Shown in pieces: positions 1-5,941 of a stretch of 5,941 bases of DNA. Position 1 is the first letter of the stretch. Each line of letters opens with the position of its first letter. The notes under the pieces were generated by a model, which was not told where the DNA came from, made no database searches, and was given only the letters and a program-made list of their open reading frames with translations. Both the position numbers and the translations under genes were made by a program. This stretch comes from Chitinophagaceae bacterium (lineage in GTDB: Bacteria; Bacteroidota; Bacteroidia; Chitinophagales; Chitinophagaceae), in NCBI GenBank assembly GCA_003151295.1, contig PLXD01000031.1:1-5941 (forward strand), written 5' to 3'.

Positions 1-108
1 GGAAGAATGAACGCAAGATTGACCCAGTTTGAGGGGTGGGGTTACCATGTCCGGAATGAGGGGTTACCACAAAACGGTACGGGGGGGTACCATGGTCCGG
101 TATCTACA
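1..108. mobile_element. End of an IS21-family-like insertion sequence (terminal repeats)
   Basis: Three similar units lie in a row: GGGGTTACCATGTCCGGAAT from 38, GGGGTTACCACAAAACGG from 60, and GGGGGTACCATGGTCCGG from 83, at a period of 22 and then 23 bases. The last unit runs into TATCTACA ending at 108, so the outer tip read inward would be TGTAGATACCGGACC. Multiple terminal repeats of about 20 bp, and tips beginning TG, are typical of the IS21 family (istA/istB elements), whose transposase binds them. The element body would lie left of the window. A frame reading KNERKIDPV then stop at 30-32 could be the last codons of its istB gene, but nine residues prove nothing. The exact tip and any target duplication cannot be fixed because only one end is visible. 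Confidence 0.55.
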
Positions 109-150
109 ATCCACGTTAGGCGTAGCAACTATTTATTATGATGTGATTAG

Positions 151-267
151 GCGTACCAGGAACAATTGGGAGAACAAATAAAGTATCTTGATAATAAAAT
201 TGACTTATTGATGTGTGAAATATACGGACTTGACAATGACGAAATTAAACTCATCACACGTCAATAG
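151..267 (+). pseudogene. C-terminal remnant of a restriction-modification DNA methylase (Eco57I/PglX/TaqI_C style)
   Basis: An open frame without a start codon runs from just after a TAG at 148-150 to a TAG at 265-267. It begins AYQEQLGEQIKYLDNK and ends IDLLMCEIYGLDNDEIKLI plus TRQ. This closely resembles the extreme C-terminus of type IIG/Eco57I-like and BREX PglX-like adenine methylases, which commonly end with a coiled stretch followed by a pattern like QIDxLVYELYGLTEEEIKIVE. Only about 38 residues survive. The methylase core and target-recognition domain are absent, so it has no activity. It sits 42 bases inside the presumed IS tip, and those 42 bases do not continue the family sequence in frame, so more than a clean insertion has happened. 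The family assignment rests on motif recall; the exact subfamily cannot be told. Confidence 0.6.
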
Positions 268-541
268 AATAGAATAAATGTGGGCAGTAAGTATGTATTT
301 CTCATTTAAGAGATTGTGAAACACACCTGTAAGAAAAATTAGTAGTCAGATCTAGACATTAGGCCAAAAACGAGAATACTGGGGATTAGGCTGTCGCAAG
401 GATTTCTTAAACTGATCCATGTTGCCTTTATCATAGGACCTGCCATCAGTCGGCATCGACTATTAGCAGTATGTAATCCTGAAATGCTCATAATCTCTAT
501 TTTGCATCTAATCACTCAATCAATTGGTTTTCAGACTTTCA
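268..541. other. Gene-poor stretch with degraded coding debris
   Basis: No intact gene is visible between the methylase remnant and the end of the receptor gene on the opposite strand. The first 75 bases are AT-rich with no recognisable signal. The only coding-like signal is the possible ABC-permease relic annotated separately. I looked for a rho-independent terminator for the minus-strand receptor, which would lie here, and found no convincing GC stem followed by a T run. Confidence 0.5.
379..456 (+). pseudogene. Possible relic of a MacB/FtsX-like ABC transporter permease C-terminus
   Basis: One frame, open from about 346 to a TAA at 568-570, contains LGIRLSQGFLKLIHVAFIIG. Bacteroidota MacB/FtsX-type permeases have, just before their last membrane helix, a segment of the form KVLGAS...LLSKDFLKLVLIAFVIAxPIAW. 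The match covers LS, FLKL, AF and I in register, with an apparent deletion between the LG and LS parts. After about position 450 the resemblance stops and the expected W-containing helix (WLQDFAYRI) is not seen in any frame. There is no start codon context and no ATPase gene. If real, it is a decayed fragment of 25-30 codons; it may also be a chance hydrophobic frame. Confidence 0.33.
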
Positions 542-2902
542 TCAGAACCTATATCCGGCACTTACCATAAAATTTCGTGGAGTCCCCGGCCATTTGTTTA
601 CGTTGTTGTACGCGCCAGTCCAATAAATGACATCGGTAATGTTATTAAGGTTGAAAGCAAGATTAAAGTGCTTGACCTCATACCGCAGGCCGGCATCAAG
701 TGCGATATATCCGGGTAGAATGAGCCCGGGGGTAAGTGTGTTGCGAACGCTTGCCTGAGTGTGGCCTGCCACAATCCCAAATCCTTTTAGGGCTCCGTGA
801 TTGAAGGTATATTTTATTAAGCTGCTGCTGGCATTTCTGGGAGCATTCTCCACAATGGCGCCTTCCTGGGCAAGAATGATGCTTTTAAGGACTTTTGCAA
901 CACAATAGGCATAAGAAACAGAAACACTGAGGTTAGGCAGAATATTCCCGTTTGCTTCCATTTCGATACCCCTTGATCTCTCTTCGCCCTGCTGAATATA
1001 TAAATTAGGGTTGGAGATAACGTTCGCGTTCACCGCAACATTCTGCAATGTCAATTGATAAATGGCCAGGGACGTGGCCAATTTGTTACTAAGCCAGTTC
1101 ATTTTCGCGCCAATCTCAAAAAGCTCGCTGGTAACGGGCTTGAAAGGAGCATTGAATACCTGGGTACTAGAAGAGGCCTCAAAAGGATCGAAACCCTTGT
1201 TGTACGTGCCATATAGGCTCAAGTTGGGTTTCAATTCATAAACAAGCCCAACTCTTGGTAGAAAAATATTCACGATGTCTTCCTGGGAGCTATCCTCCTG
1301 GTCGCCATCTGCCCGGTATGCTTCCTGTCTCAGCCCGATCAGCAACTTCCATTTTCCAATGCCTACCTGCTCTTGTAAATAAACCCCCTGAGTATGATAG
1401 ATAGAGGGATTCACGGCACTTGCATCTGCACTGTAACCTGACAATTGATAGCTACTCGTGGGGAGGTTTCCGTAAATAGGGTGCTTTAAGCTGAAAGTGC
1501 CAACGATGCCGCTGCCCGATCCAAATTGATTTGGTAGTTCATAGTAATTTTGGGTTAAATTGACTACACTTTTTACATAGTCGTACCCCAATATAAATTG
1601 ATGGCTGAATTTGCCCGTATTGAAATGGCTGGTAAAGTAATTGGAAAATGTATTGGTGGATGACTGATAATCCCAATTGGAATAATAGAGATAGACGGAG
1701 TCATTTGTGATGTAGCCTTGAACACCGTGTTCTGCGACGTTCTGTTGTGTTTGGTAATTAAGGTACCCGCTATTAAAGCTGATGTGTTTATTGATCTTAT
1801 AGGAAAGCAAGGCATTTGCAGCAATGTCCGTTTCATGCAAGAAATTCCCCGGCTGTGATGCGATCAAGCTGATTGGTGTTGCTTTTAGGGATAAGTTATC
1901 CTGAAAGCCTGGTTGCCCCCGGTCCAGAATGGTATTTATATGAGATATGGAAAAATCAATGTTCACTTGTAACTTTTCATTGGGGACATACGAAAGGGAT
2001 GGGGCAAGTTCGTAGGACTTGGAATACAGCAAATCACGGAAAGACAGTTTGTTGTCATAGCCTGCATTGAACCGGTAAAGCAGCGTTCTATCTTTGTTCA
2101 ATGGTCCAGTGATATCTCCTTCAGCACGGACATGATTCCATGTTCCCCATGACACATCGAGTTCAGCGGCTTGTTGGGATAGAGGTTTTTTCGTTACCAG
2201 GTTAATAGTTCCCCCGGGGTCGCAATTTGCGTAAAGTGTGGCCGAGGGGCCTTTTACTACTTCTATCCTTTCAATATTAACAAGCATGTTCGTTGTGTAG
2301 GTCGTGCTATAGCCCCGAAGCCCATTTATCATATGAGCATTATTGGCCAAAAAACCCCTGATCGAAAATTCGTCAAATCCCGAATAATCATTTACTCCGG
2401 CCACTTGGTCTACTGCGTCTTTCAGTGTGAAATCCATCTTATCTTTAATTTGTTCCTTGGTGATGGTAGATATTGATTGGGGTATGTCTATGATGGGTGT
2501 TTCTGTTTTAGTGGCCAGATAAGAATAGTCGCTTTTATAAGATTTCGCAATGCGGCCTGTGATTTCAATATCGTGCAACTGCCCGATGTTGTATGCAAGA
2601 TGGATTTCGCCAAGATTCTTTTTCTGGTCTTTTTCCAGCACCACCAGTTGTAAATAAGATTTGGATTCAACAGAGGTAATCAGAAGCGTGTCCTGCAAAG
2701 CTGGCAGGTTGTGCAAGTTGAAATAGCCATTATTATCCGTAACCGCTAAGGTTCCGCTTTTTCTTAATTCAATGGTAACATAGGCCGGGCTACCGTCCGC
2801 ATTAAGTATTCTACCGCTTATGCTTCCGGAGGGTTTTTGCGCAAACGTATATTTCGAACTTATTAATAGAGTAAATAAAAATAATGATCGCATTTTTCTC
2901 AT
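542..2902 (-). CDS. TonB-dependent siderophore receptor (outer membrane)
   Basis: A 786-residue outer-membrane receptor expected to take up a ferric siderophore using TonB/ExbBD energy. I place the start at the ATG at 2902 because it gives a proper signal peptide (MRKMRSLFLFTLLISSKYTFAQ, cleavage likely after TFA); an ATG three codons later is also possible, and an in-frame ATG at 2992 would add 30 residues that spoil the signal. No Shine-Dalgarno is seen, which is usual in Bacteroidota. Domains: CarboxypepD_reg-like fold at about 26-103 (GSISGRI, TDNNGYFNL); plug at about 134-240 with TPIIDIPQSIS, SIRGF, IERIEVVKGPS and PGGTINLVTKKP; then the beta-barrel to the C-terminal GTPRNFMVSAGYRF, ending in the terminal Phe of outer-membrane barrels. 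The plug motifs are those of the siderophore-receptor group (FhuA/FpvA-like). There is no N-terminal STN signalling domain and no sigma/anti-sigma pair nearby. The ligand cannot be named. YANCDPGG replaces the common YG-x-x-x-PGG, an oddity. It is alone on its strand; no Fur box was recognised. Confidence 0.93.
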   Translation of the reverse strand: MRKMRSLFLFTLLISSKYTFAQKPSGSISGRILNADGSPAYVTIELRKSGTLAVTDNNGYFNLHNLPALQDTLLITSVESKSYLQLVVLEKDQKKNLGEIHLAYNIGQLHDIEITGRIAKSYKSDYSYLATKTETPIIDIPQSISTITKEQIKDKMDFTLKDAVDQVAGVNDYSGFDEFSIRGFLANNAHMINGLRGYSTTYTTNMLVNIERIEVVKGPSATLYANCDPGGTINLVTKKPLSQQAAELDVSWGTWNHVRAEGDITGPLNKDRTLLYRFNAGYDNKLSFRDLLYSKSYELAPSLSYVPNEKLQVNIDFSISHINTILDRGQPGFQDNLSLKATPISLIASQPGNFLHETDIAANALLSYKINKHISFNSGYLNYQTQQNVAEHGVQGYITNDSVYLYYSNWDYQSSTNTFSNYFTSHFNTGKFSHQFILGYDYVKSVVNLTQNYYELPNQFGSGSGIVGTFSLKHPIYGNLPTSSYQLSGYSADASAVNPSIYHTQGVYLQEQVGIGKWKLLIGLRQEAYRADGDQEDSSQEDIVNIFLPRVGLVYELKPNLSLYGTYNKGFDPFEASSSTQVFNAPFKPVTSELFEIGAKMNWLSNKLATSLAIYQLTLQNVAVNANVISNPNLYIQQGEERSRGIEMEANGNILPNLSVSVSYAYCVAKVLKSIILAQEGAIVENAPRNASSSLIKYTFNHGALKGFGIVAGHTQASVRNTLTPGLILPGYIALDAGLRYEVKHFNLAFNLNNITDVIYWTGAYNNVNKWPGTPRNFMVSAGYRF

Positions 2903-2994
2903 GCTTGTTAGATAGTAGGGTAAAAGTGTTTTCGAAAGGCCAAATTTTGGAAATGAAAGATAGTCATGAGCTCGGTAGCGATTGCAGCGCATGA

Positions 2995-3025
2995 ATAGAC
3001 TTAATCTAAATTTAACTCGGTCTAT
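2995..3025. promoter_or_regulatory. Short inverted repeat upstream of the siderophore receptor
   Basis: ATAGAC at 2995-3000 is matched by GTCTAT at 3020-3025, with a 19-base AT-rich spacer. It lies about 93 bases before the chosen receptor start and immediately left of the integrase relic. It could be an operator or a small stem in the leader, but six paired bases with this spacer are common by chance. No clear Bacteroidota promoter (TTTG with TAnnTTTG) was found between this point and the start codon. Confidence 0.15.
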
Positions 3026-3034
3026 AAATTCTAG

Positions 3035-3394
3035 CCGATCACGAACTTAGACTTTAAGGACCATAGAAAGGAGGTTGGTAAGTTGGCTGGAATCACACAA
3101 TTGATCAAGTTCTCTCATAAGAAAGGCAACCAGGACATTATAAACGCTAAGCCGAAATATGCCTGGGTCACTTCCCATACCTGCCGCCGTTCATTTTGCA
3201 CCAATGAATTTTTAGCGGGGACACCGGTTGACCTGATTATGAAGATAAGCGGACACAAAAGCCTCCGGGATTTTTACAGATATATCCGCATTTCACAGGA
3301 AGAAGCCGGACAAAAGATAAAAGAACTTTGGCAATTGAGGGGAGATATGACTTTAGCCCATTCTCCTGAAAATAAAAAGACGGTAGTTCTATAA
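3035..3394 (+). pseudogene. Truncated tyrosine recombinase/integrase (C-terminal catalytic part)
   Basis: The C-terminal half of a Bacteroidetes-type phage-integrase-family recombinase. Visible active-site parts are HxxR in SHTCRRSF, the GHKS box and the nucleophile Tyr in FYRYIRIS; these lie at residues 32/35, 58 and 67 counted from the TTG at 3083. The catalytic Arg I region, the active-site Lys and the whole core-binding domain are missing, so it should not recombine DNA. A TTG at 3083 follows a strong AAAGGAGG at 3068-3075 and gives a 103-residue frame, but family-like sequence continues upstream of it (NLDFKDHRKEVGKLAGI resembles the family's NQxFNxxLKEIGxLAGI). The gene was therefore longer and the ribosome site is probably accidental. 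The frame is closed by TAG at 3032-3034, before which the resemblance is lost, marking the break near 3035. The tail after about residue 82 is unremarkable. Probably left by a conjugative element or prophage. Confidence 0.85.
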
Positions 3395-3586
3395 GGCAAG
3401 ACGGTTTTTGGGCGGTTGGTTTCTTCTTCTGGTCATAAACCTCTCAAACAGCCAATGGAGCCACAGCTTGTTATACCTAATATTCATACATACGTACAAT
3501 ATATTATATGACAATAGGCAAATTTTCATCCTTTTTTGGCTGGCCAATTTCAAAAAAATGTATAATTTGCAACTGAGTTACGAAAT
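3395..3586. other. AT-rich intergenic region before the metal-uptake pair
   Basis: No convincing gene. A frame covering 3408-3620 has no family features and is hydrophobic mainly because the DNA is AT-rich. AAGACGGT occurs at 3377-3384 and again at 3398-3405, spanning the integrase stop. TCATA at 3484-3488 faces TATGA at 3507-3511 around a very AT-rich core, a weak candidate for an operator. The right end carries a possible promoter annotated separately. Confidence 0.5.
3535..3569 (+). promoter_or_regulatory. Possible Bacteroidota-type promoter for the small protein and second receptor
   Basis: TTTG at 3535-3538 is followed after 22 bases by TATAATTTG at 3561-3569. The Bacteroidota sigma factor prefers TTTG near -33 and TAnnTTTG near -7, so the second element fits with one extra base and the spacing is 1-2 bases long. 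The position just ahead of the 3587 gene fits, but transcription would then begin only about ten bases before the TTG start, a very short leader. No Zur or Fur operator could be recognised. Confidence 0.3.
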
Positions 3587-3919
3587 TTGCTACAAAAACC
3601 CACCATACGGACTGTTTTAAGTGGATTGATGCTACTGATATTTGCCTTCAGCATCACTCCTAAGATTGTTTTACACAACCTGGTTGTCCATCATAAAGAC
3701 TCACCCATTGCCTCGGGCAAATATGCGCAGGTCAGCAAAACAGGTTTTCATTGTGACTGCGAAAGCCAGGTTGTAGAGCTTCCGTATATTAATCAGGTCG
3801 CTAACCTTCACCTGGCTGTCTCCGGGTCTTTCCAAACCTATCAAACCAGGACCACCCATCAGTTTTACTCCTTCCCCCATTTCATTTTCGGACTTCGGGG
3901 TCCCCCACTTTCTGTCTAA
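3587..3919 (+). CDS. Small His/Cys-containing exported protein next to a TonB receptor
   Basis: A 110-residue protein of unknown function. It has a basic start and one hydrophobic segment at about 9-24 (TVLSGLMLLIFAFSIT) that would act as a signal peptide or membrane anchor, putting the rest in the periplasm. Possible metal ligands follow: HHKD at 35-38, FHCDC at 54-58 and His91. The end, FPHFIFGLRGPP at 96-107, looks like a conserved tail. I recall similar small unnamed Bacteroidota proteins with an HKD-type motif, a CxC and a terminal RGPP beside TonB receptors, but cannot verify this. It differs from the HYC_CC_PP proteins, which share only the general style. The start is uncertain: TTG at 3587 is the first usual start codon after the TAA at 3563-3565; the next in-frame ATG (Met15) would cut into the hydrophobic segment. 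No Shine-Dalgarno is seen. The receptor gene begins 151 bases downstream on the same strand, so the two are probably co-transcribed. Confidence 0.72.
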   Translation: MLQKPTIRTVLSGLMLLIFAFSITPKIVLHNLVVHHKDSPIASGKYAQVSKTGFHCDCESQVVELPYINQVANLHLAVSGSFQTYQTRTTHQFYSFPHFIFGLRGPPLSV

Positions 3920-4070
3920 CATTCTCATTTCCTCATAACCATTCCAGATAGCCTGTCTATCGGGTTCCCTTTTACTATAAATCTTCTCATTTAACACCGC
4001 TATCAGCGAAATGAATAGCCGGGTATTTCTGTGTACCCTATTCATTTTCCAAAGCGATAAACACGATTCC
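3920..4070 (+). other. Spacer between the small gene and the second receptor
   Basis: This 151-base, pyrimidine-rich spacer holds no recognisable gene, terminator or promoter. The receptor frame is open back to the TAA at 3978-3980 and contains another ATG at 4011, which would prepend 20 residues (starting MNSRVFLCTLFIF) to the chosen start. Confidence 0.5.
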
Positions 4071-5941
4071 ATGAACGCTTCATCGTTTCGCTATCTATAC
4101 ATTTTTGTGCTTTTCCTGGGGATCAGCCCCCTGCTATCCGCTAAAGGTTCTGCCGCCGCCAAGCCGACCCACTTACCCGGCAACGGCTCTCTATCAGGGA
4201 AAGTGACCGAAAATGGTAAAAATTCTCCTCTACCAGGGGCCTCTGTCTACATTCCCGATCTTAAAGTGGGGGCGGTCACAGATAATAACGGCTTTTATAA
4301 ATTCAATAACCTTCCTTCCGGTACCTACCTTGTGGAGATACGCTTTATTGGGTACGCCACTTTCAGTAAACAAGTTGATTTTGCCAAAACGACCGTGCTG
4401 GATGCGCAGTTATCGCTGTCGACCATCGAATCCGAGGAAGTGGTGGTCACGGGGGTGAGCAAAGCCACGGAAATAAAAAGGGCCCCTATTCCCATCGTTG
4501 CCGTTGGCAAGAGCTATATAGATCAACATTCCGCCACCGGTAATGTCATCGACGAAGTAGCCAACCTGCCCGGCGTCAGCGCAGTAACCACCGGGCCGAA
4601 TATTTCCAAACCCTTTATTCATGGCCTTGGCTACAACCGGGTGGTCACTGCCGAAGACGGCATCCGCCAGGAAGGCCAACAATGGGGTGACGAGCACGGC
4701 ATAGAAGTAGATCAGAATTCCATCGACCGGATAGAAATTATCAAAGGGCCGGCCAGCTTAAGCTATGGCTCGGACGCCATCGGCGGCGTCGTCAACCTTC
4801 TTACGCCCCTACCCGTCCCCGAGGGTAAAACATCGGGCTACGTTAGCGGCATCTATGGGACCAATAATGGGCTGATCAACGGCAGCCTCCGCTTACAAGG
4901 CAATCAGCATGGGTTTGTCTGGGGTACGCAGGTGTCGGACAAACAGGCCAAAGACTACCAGAACCAGCACGATGGCCGGGTATGGGCCACCAATTTCGAT
5001 GAGAAGGACGCCCGTGTCATGGTAGGGCTGAACAAGTCCTGGGGCTATTCCTATCTCAACGCTTCCCTTTTCGATGATCTCCAGGCCATCCCGGATGGCA
5101 GCCGGGATTCACTTACACGAAAATTCACAAAGCAGATCACCGATTCGGATACCTACCGGCCAGTCGTTCCGGGATCGGAGCTGAATTCTTACGCGATACC
5201 CGTTTTGCATCAGCATGTCCAGTTGTACCGGATCTATGACAACAGCAATTTCCGCCTGGGCAATGGTAATCTCCTGGTCAACTTGGGCTGGCAGTATAGC
5301 CACCGGCGGGAATTTACCCATCCGACTGCCCCGGATGTTCCCGGCCTGAACCTGGAGCTGCATACCTATACCTATGATATAAAATACAACTTCTCGCTTG
5401 GCGACGGGTATGATATCAGTGCGGGCGTCAACGGGATGTACCAGAATAACGCCATCGGTTATAGCACCGATTTCCCGATACCGGCCTATCACCAATTCGA
5501 TATCGGACCTTTTGCCATCATCAAGAAAAGCTTTGGCAAGCTGGACCTTTCGGGCGGCGCGAGGTTCGACACCCGTTCCTTCAACGGCAAGGCCGCCTAT
5601 ATCGATACCACAGTGGCCTTTTACCCGACCTTGTATACCGGCCCGAATCCAGGCTCGACACCCAATGTCGCGCCGCAATTCCCCAGCCTGAGCAAGACGC
5701 TCTCGGGGGTATCTGCCAGCTTTGGCGGCACGTATAATTTCTCCGACCAGTTCCTGATCAAGGCCAATATCGCCCGTGGCTTCCGGGCGCCGAGCATTGC
5801 GGAACTGTCGGCGAACGGGCCTGATCCGGGCAGTCAGATCTATCACGTGGGCAACAGCAACTTCAAACCGGAGTTCAGTTTACAGGAGGATATAGGAGCC
5901 GCGCTCACCTTGCCATATCTTACGGCCAGTGTCAGCCTTTT
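4071..5941 (+). CDS. TonB-dependent receptor, ZnuD-like, probable metal uptake (partial, runs off window)
   Basis: The frame stays open for 623 codons from the ATG at 4071 to the window edge, so the last part of the barrel is missing. The start gives a clean signal peptide (MNASSFRYLYIFVLFLGIS, then PLLSA with cleavage likely after it). Domains: CarboxypepD_reg-like at about 40-116 (SLSGKVTE, VTDNNGFYKFNNLPSGTY); a TonB-box-like EEVVVTGVS at 122-130; plug at about 133-245 with IHGLGYNRVV, the distinctive QEGQQWGDEHGIEVD at 200-214, and IEIIKGPASLSYGSDAIGG; then barrel strands. Near the edge, GFRAPSIAELSANGPDPG and VGNSNFKPEFSLQEDIG match the barrel signature of the ZnuD-like zinc receptors (FRAP-x-x-EL, NGP, GN-x-x-L/F-K-x-E). 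It differs from the first receptor, which has siderophore-type plug motifs. Zinc or copper is the inferred substrate; heme or another ligand is not excluded. The small His/Cys protein upstream supports a metal role. G+C is clearly higher than in the left half of the window. Confidence 0.92.
   Translation, partial: MNASSFRYLYIFVLFLGISPLLSAKGSAAAKPTHLPGNGSLSGKVTENGKNSPLPGASVYIPDLKVGAVTDNNGFYKFNNLPSGTYLVEIRFIGYATFSKQVDFAKTTVLDAQLSLSTIESEEVVVTGVSKATEIKRAPIPIVAVGKSYIDQHSATGNVIDEVANLPGVSAVTTGPNISKPFIHGLGYNRVVTAEDGIRQEGQQWGDEHGIEVDQNSIDRIEIIKGPASLSYGSDAIGGVVNLLTPLPVPEGKTSGYVSGIYGTNNGLINGSLRLQGNQHGFVWGTQVSDKQAKDYQNQHDGRVWATNFDEKDARVMVGLNKSWGYSYLNASLFDDLQAIPDGSRDSLTRKFTKQITDSDTYRPVVPGSELNSYAIPVLHQHVQLYRIYDNSNFRLGNGNLLVNLGWQYSHRREFTHPTAPDVPGLNLELHTYTYDIKYNFSLGDGYDISAGVNGMYQNNAIGYSTDFPIPAYHQFDIGPFAIIKKSFGKLDLSGGARFDTRSFNGKAAYIDTTVAFYPTLYTGPNPGSTPNVAPQFPSLSKTLSGVSASFGGTYNFSDQFLIKANIARGFRAPSIAELSANGPDPGSQIYHVGNSNFKPEFSLQEDIGAALTLPYLTASVSL

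Noticed and set aside
116..155. Direct repeat TTAGGCGTA at 116-124 and 147-155
   Set aside because: Nine bases, two copies, 31 apart; could be a scar, but nothing ties it to a mobile element end, and chance is plausible.
411..450. Inverted repeat ACTGAT ... ATCAGT as a terminator for the siderophore receptor
   Set aside because: Only six paired bases with a loop of nearly 30 and no T run; it is also over 90 bases past the stop codon.
352..456. 34-codon minus-strand frame starting MPTDGRSYDKGNMDQF
   Set aside because: Short, not recognised, and antisense to a frame that looks more like a permease relic; no supporting start signal.
2903..2992. Longer start for the siderophore receptor at the ATG at 2992
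   Set aside because: The added 30 residues are polar and would bury the signal peptide internally; the start at 2902 gives a standard exported protein.
3408..3620. 70-residue plus-strand frame starting MGGWFLLLV
   Set aside because: Hydrophobic because of AT-rich DNA, overlaps the likely promoter and the start of the small gene, and has no homologue that I recognise.
3701..4072. 123-residue open frame on the minus strand
   Set aside because: Antisense to the small His/Cys gene and the spacer; no family features, and its sequence shows no signal or motif.
5109..5846. 245-residue open frame on the minus strand
   Set aside because: It lies fully antisense to the clear second receptor, whose frame carries domain motifs throughout. 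The long opposite frame comes from GC-rich codon use and has no recognisable domain.
1..5941. CRISPR array, tRNA or rRNA genes
   Set aside because: No regularly spaced repeats beyond the three IS-end units, and no cloverleaf or rRNA-like sequence was seen on either strand by eye.

Overview
The window looks like Bacteroidota DNA, most likely a Chitinophaga or Sphingobacterium-like relative. The signs are two TonB-dependent receptors that each begin with a CarboxypepD_reg-like domain behind a signal peptide, a Bacteroidetes-type tyrosine recombinase remnant, and the lack of Shine-Dalgarno sequences before the intact genes. This placement is inferred from protein style, not from a database match.

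Left part (1-541): a junk zone. It begins with the end of what looks like an IS21-family insertion sequence (three G-rich repeats at a 22-23 bp period). Two decayed gene tails follow. One (151-267) reads like the extreme C-terminus of an Eco57I/PglX-type restriction-modification methylase. The other (about 379-456) is weaker and resembles the last part of a MacB/FtsX-like ABC permease. Neither can be functional here.

Middle (542-3394): an intact 786-residue siderophore-type TonB-dependent receptor on the minus strand, followed by the C-terminal catalytic part of a tyrosine recombinase on the plus strand. The recombinase keeps HxxR, GHKS and the nucleophilic Tyr but has lost its N-terminal half. 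A near-perfect ribosome-binding-site-like stretch before a TTG makes it look like a short intact gene, but family-like sequence continues upstream of that TTG, so it is a truncated relic.

Right part (3395-5941): an AT-rich gap with a possible promoter, then a small exported or membrane-anchored protein with HHKD, FHCDC and RGPP motifs. After 151 bp comes the first 623 codons of a second TonB-dependent receptor, which runs off the window. Its motifs (QQWGDEHGIEVD in the plug, FRAPSIAEL...NGP...GNSNFKPE in the barrel) point to the ZnuD-like group of metal receptors. The pair is best read as a candidate transition-metal uptake unit, with the small protein as a possible metal-binding partner. That pairing is the most interesting signal here.

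Base composition changes along the window: the left half is AT-richer (24 G+C in the 60-base line starting at 1501), the right receptor is GC-richer (34 in the line at 4561, 32 in the line at 5581). With the IS end and the integrase relic, this suggests the left part up to about 3400 is an acquired, rearranged segment beside a more native metal-uptake locus.
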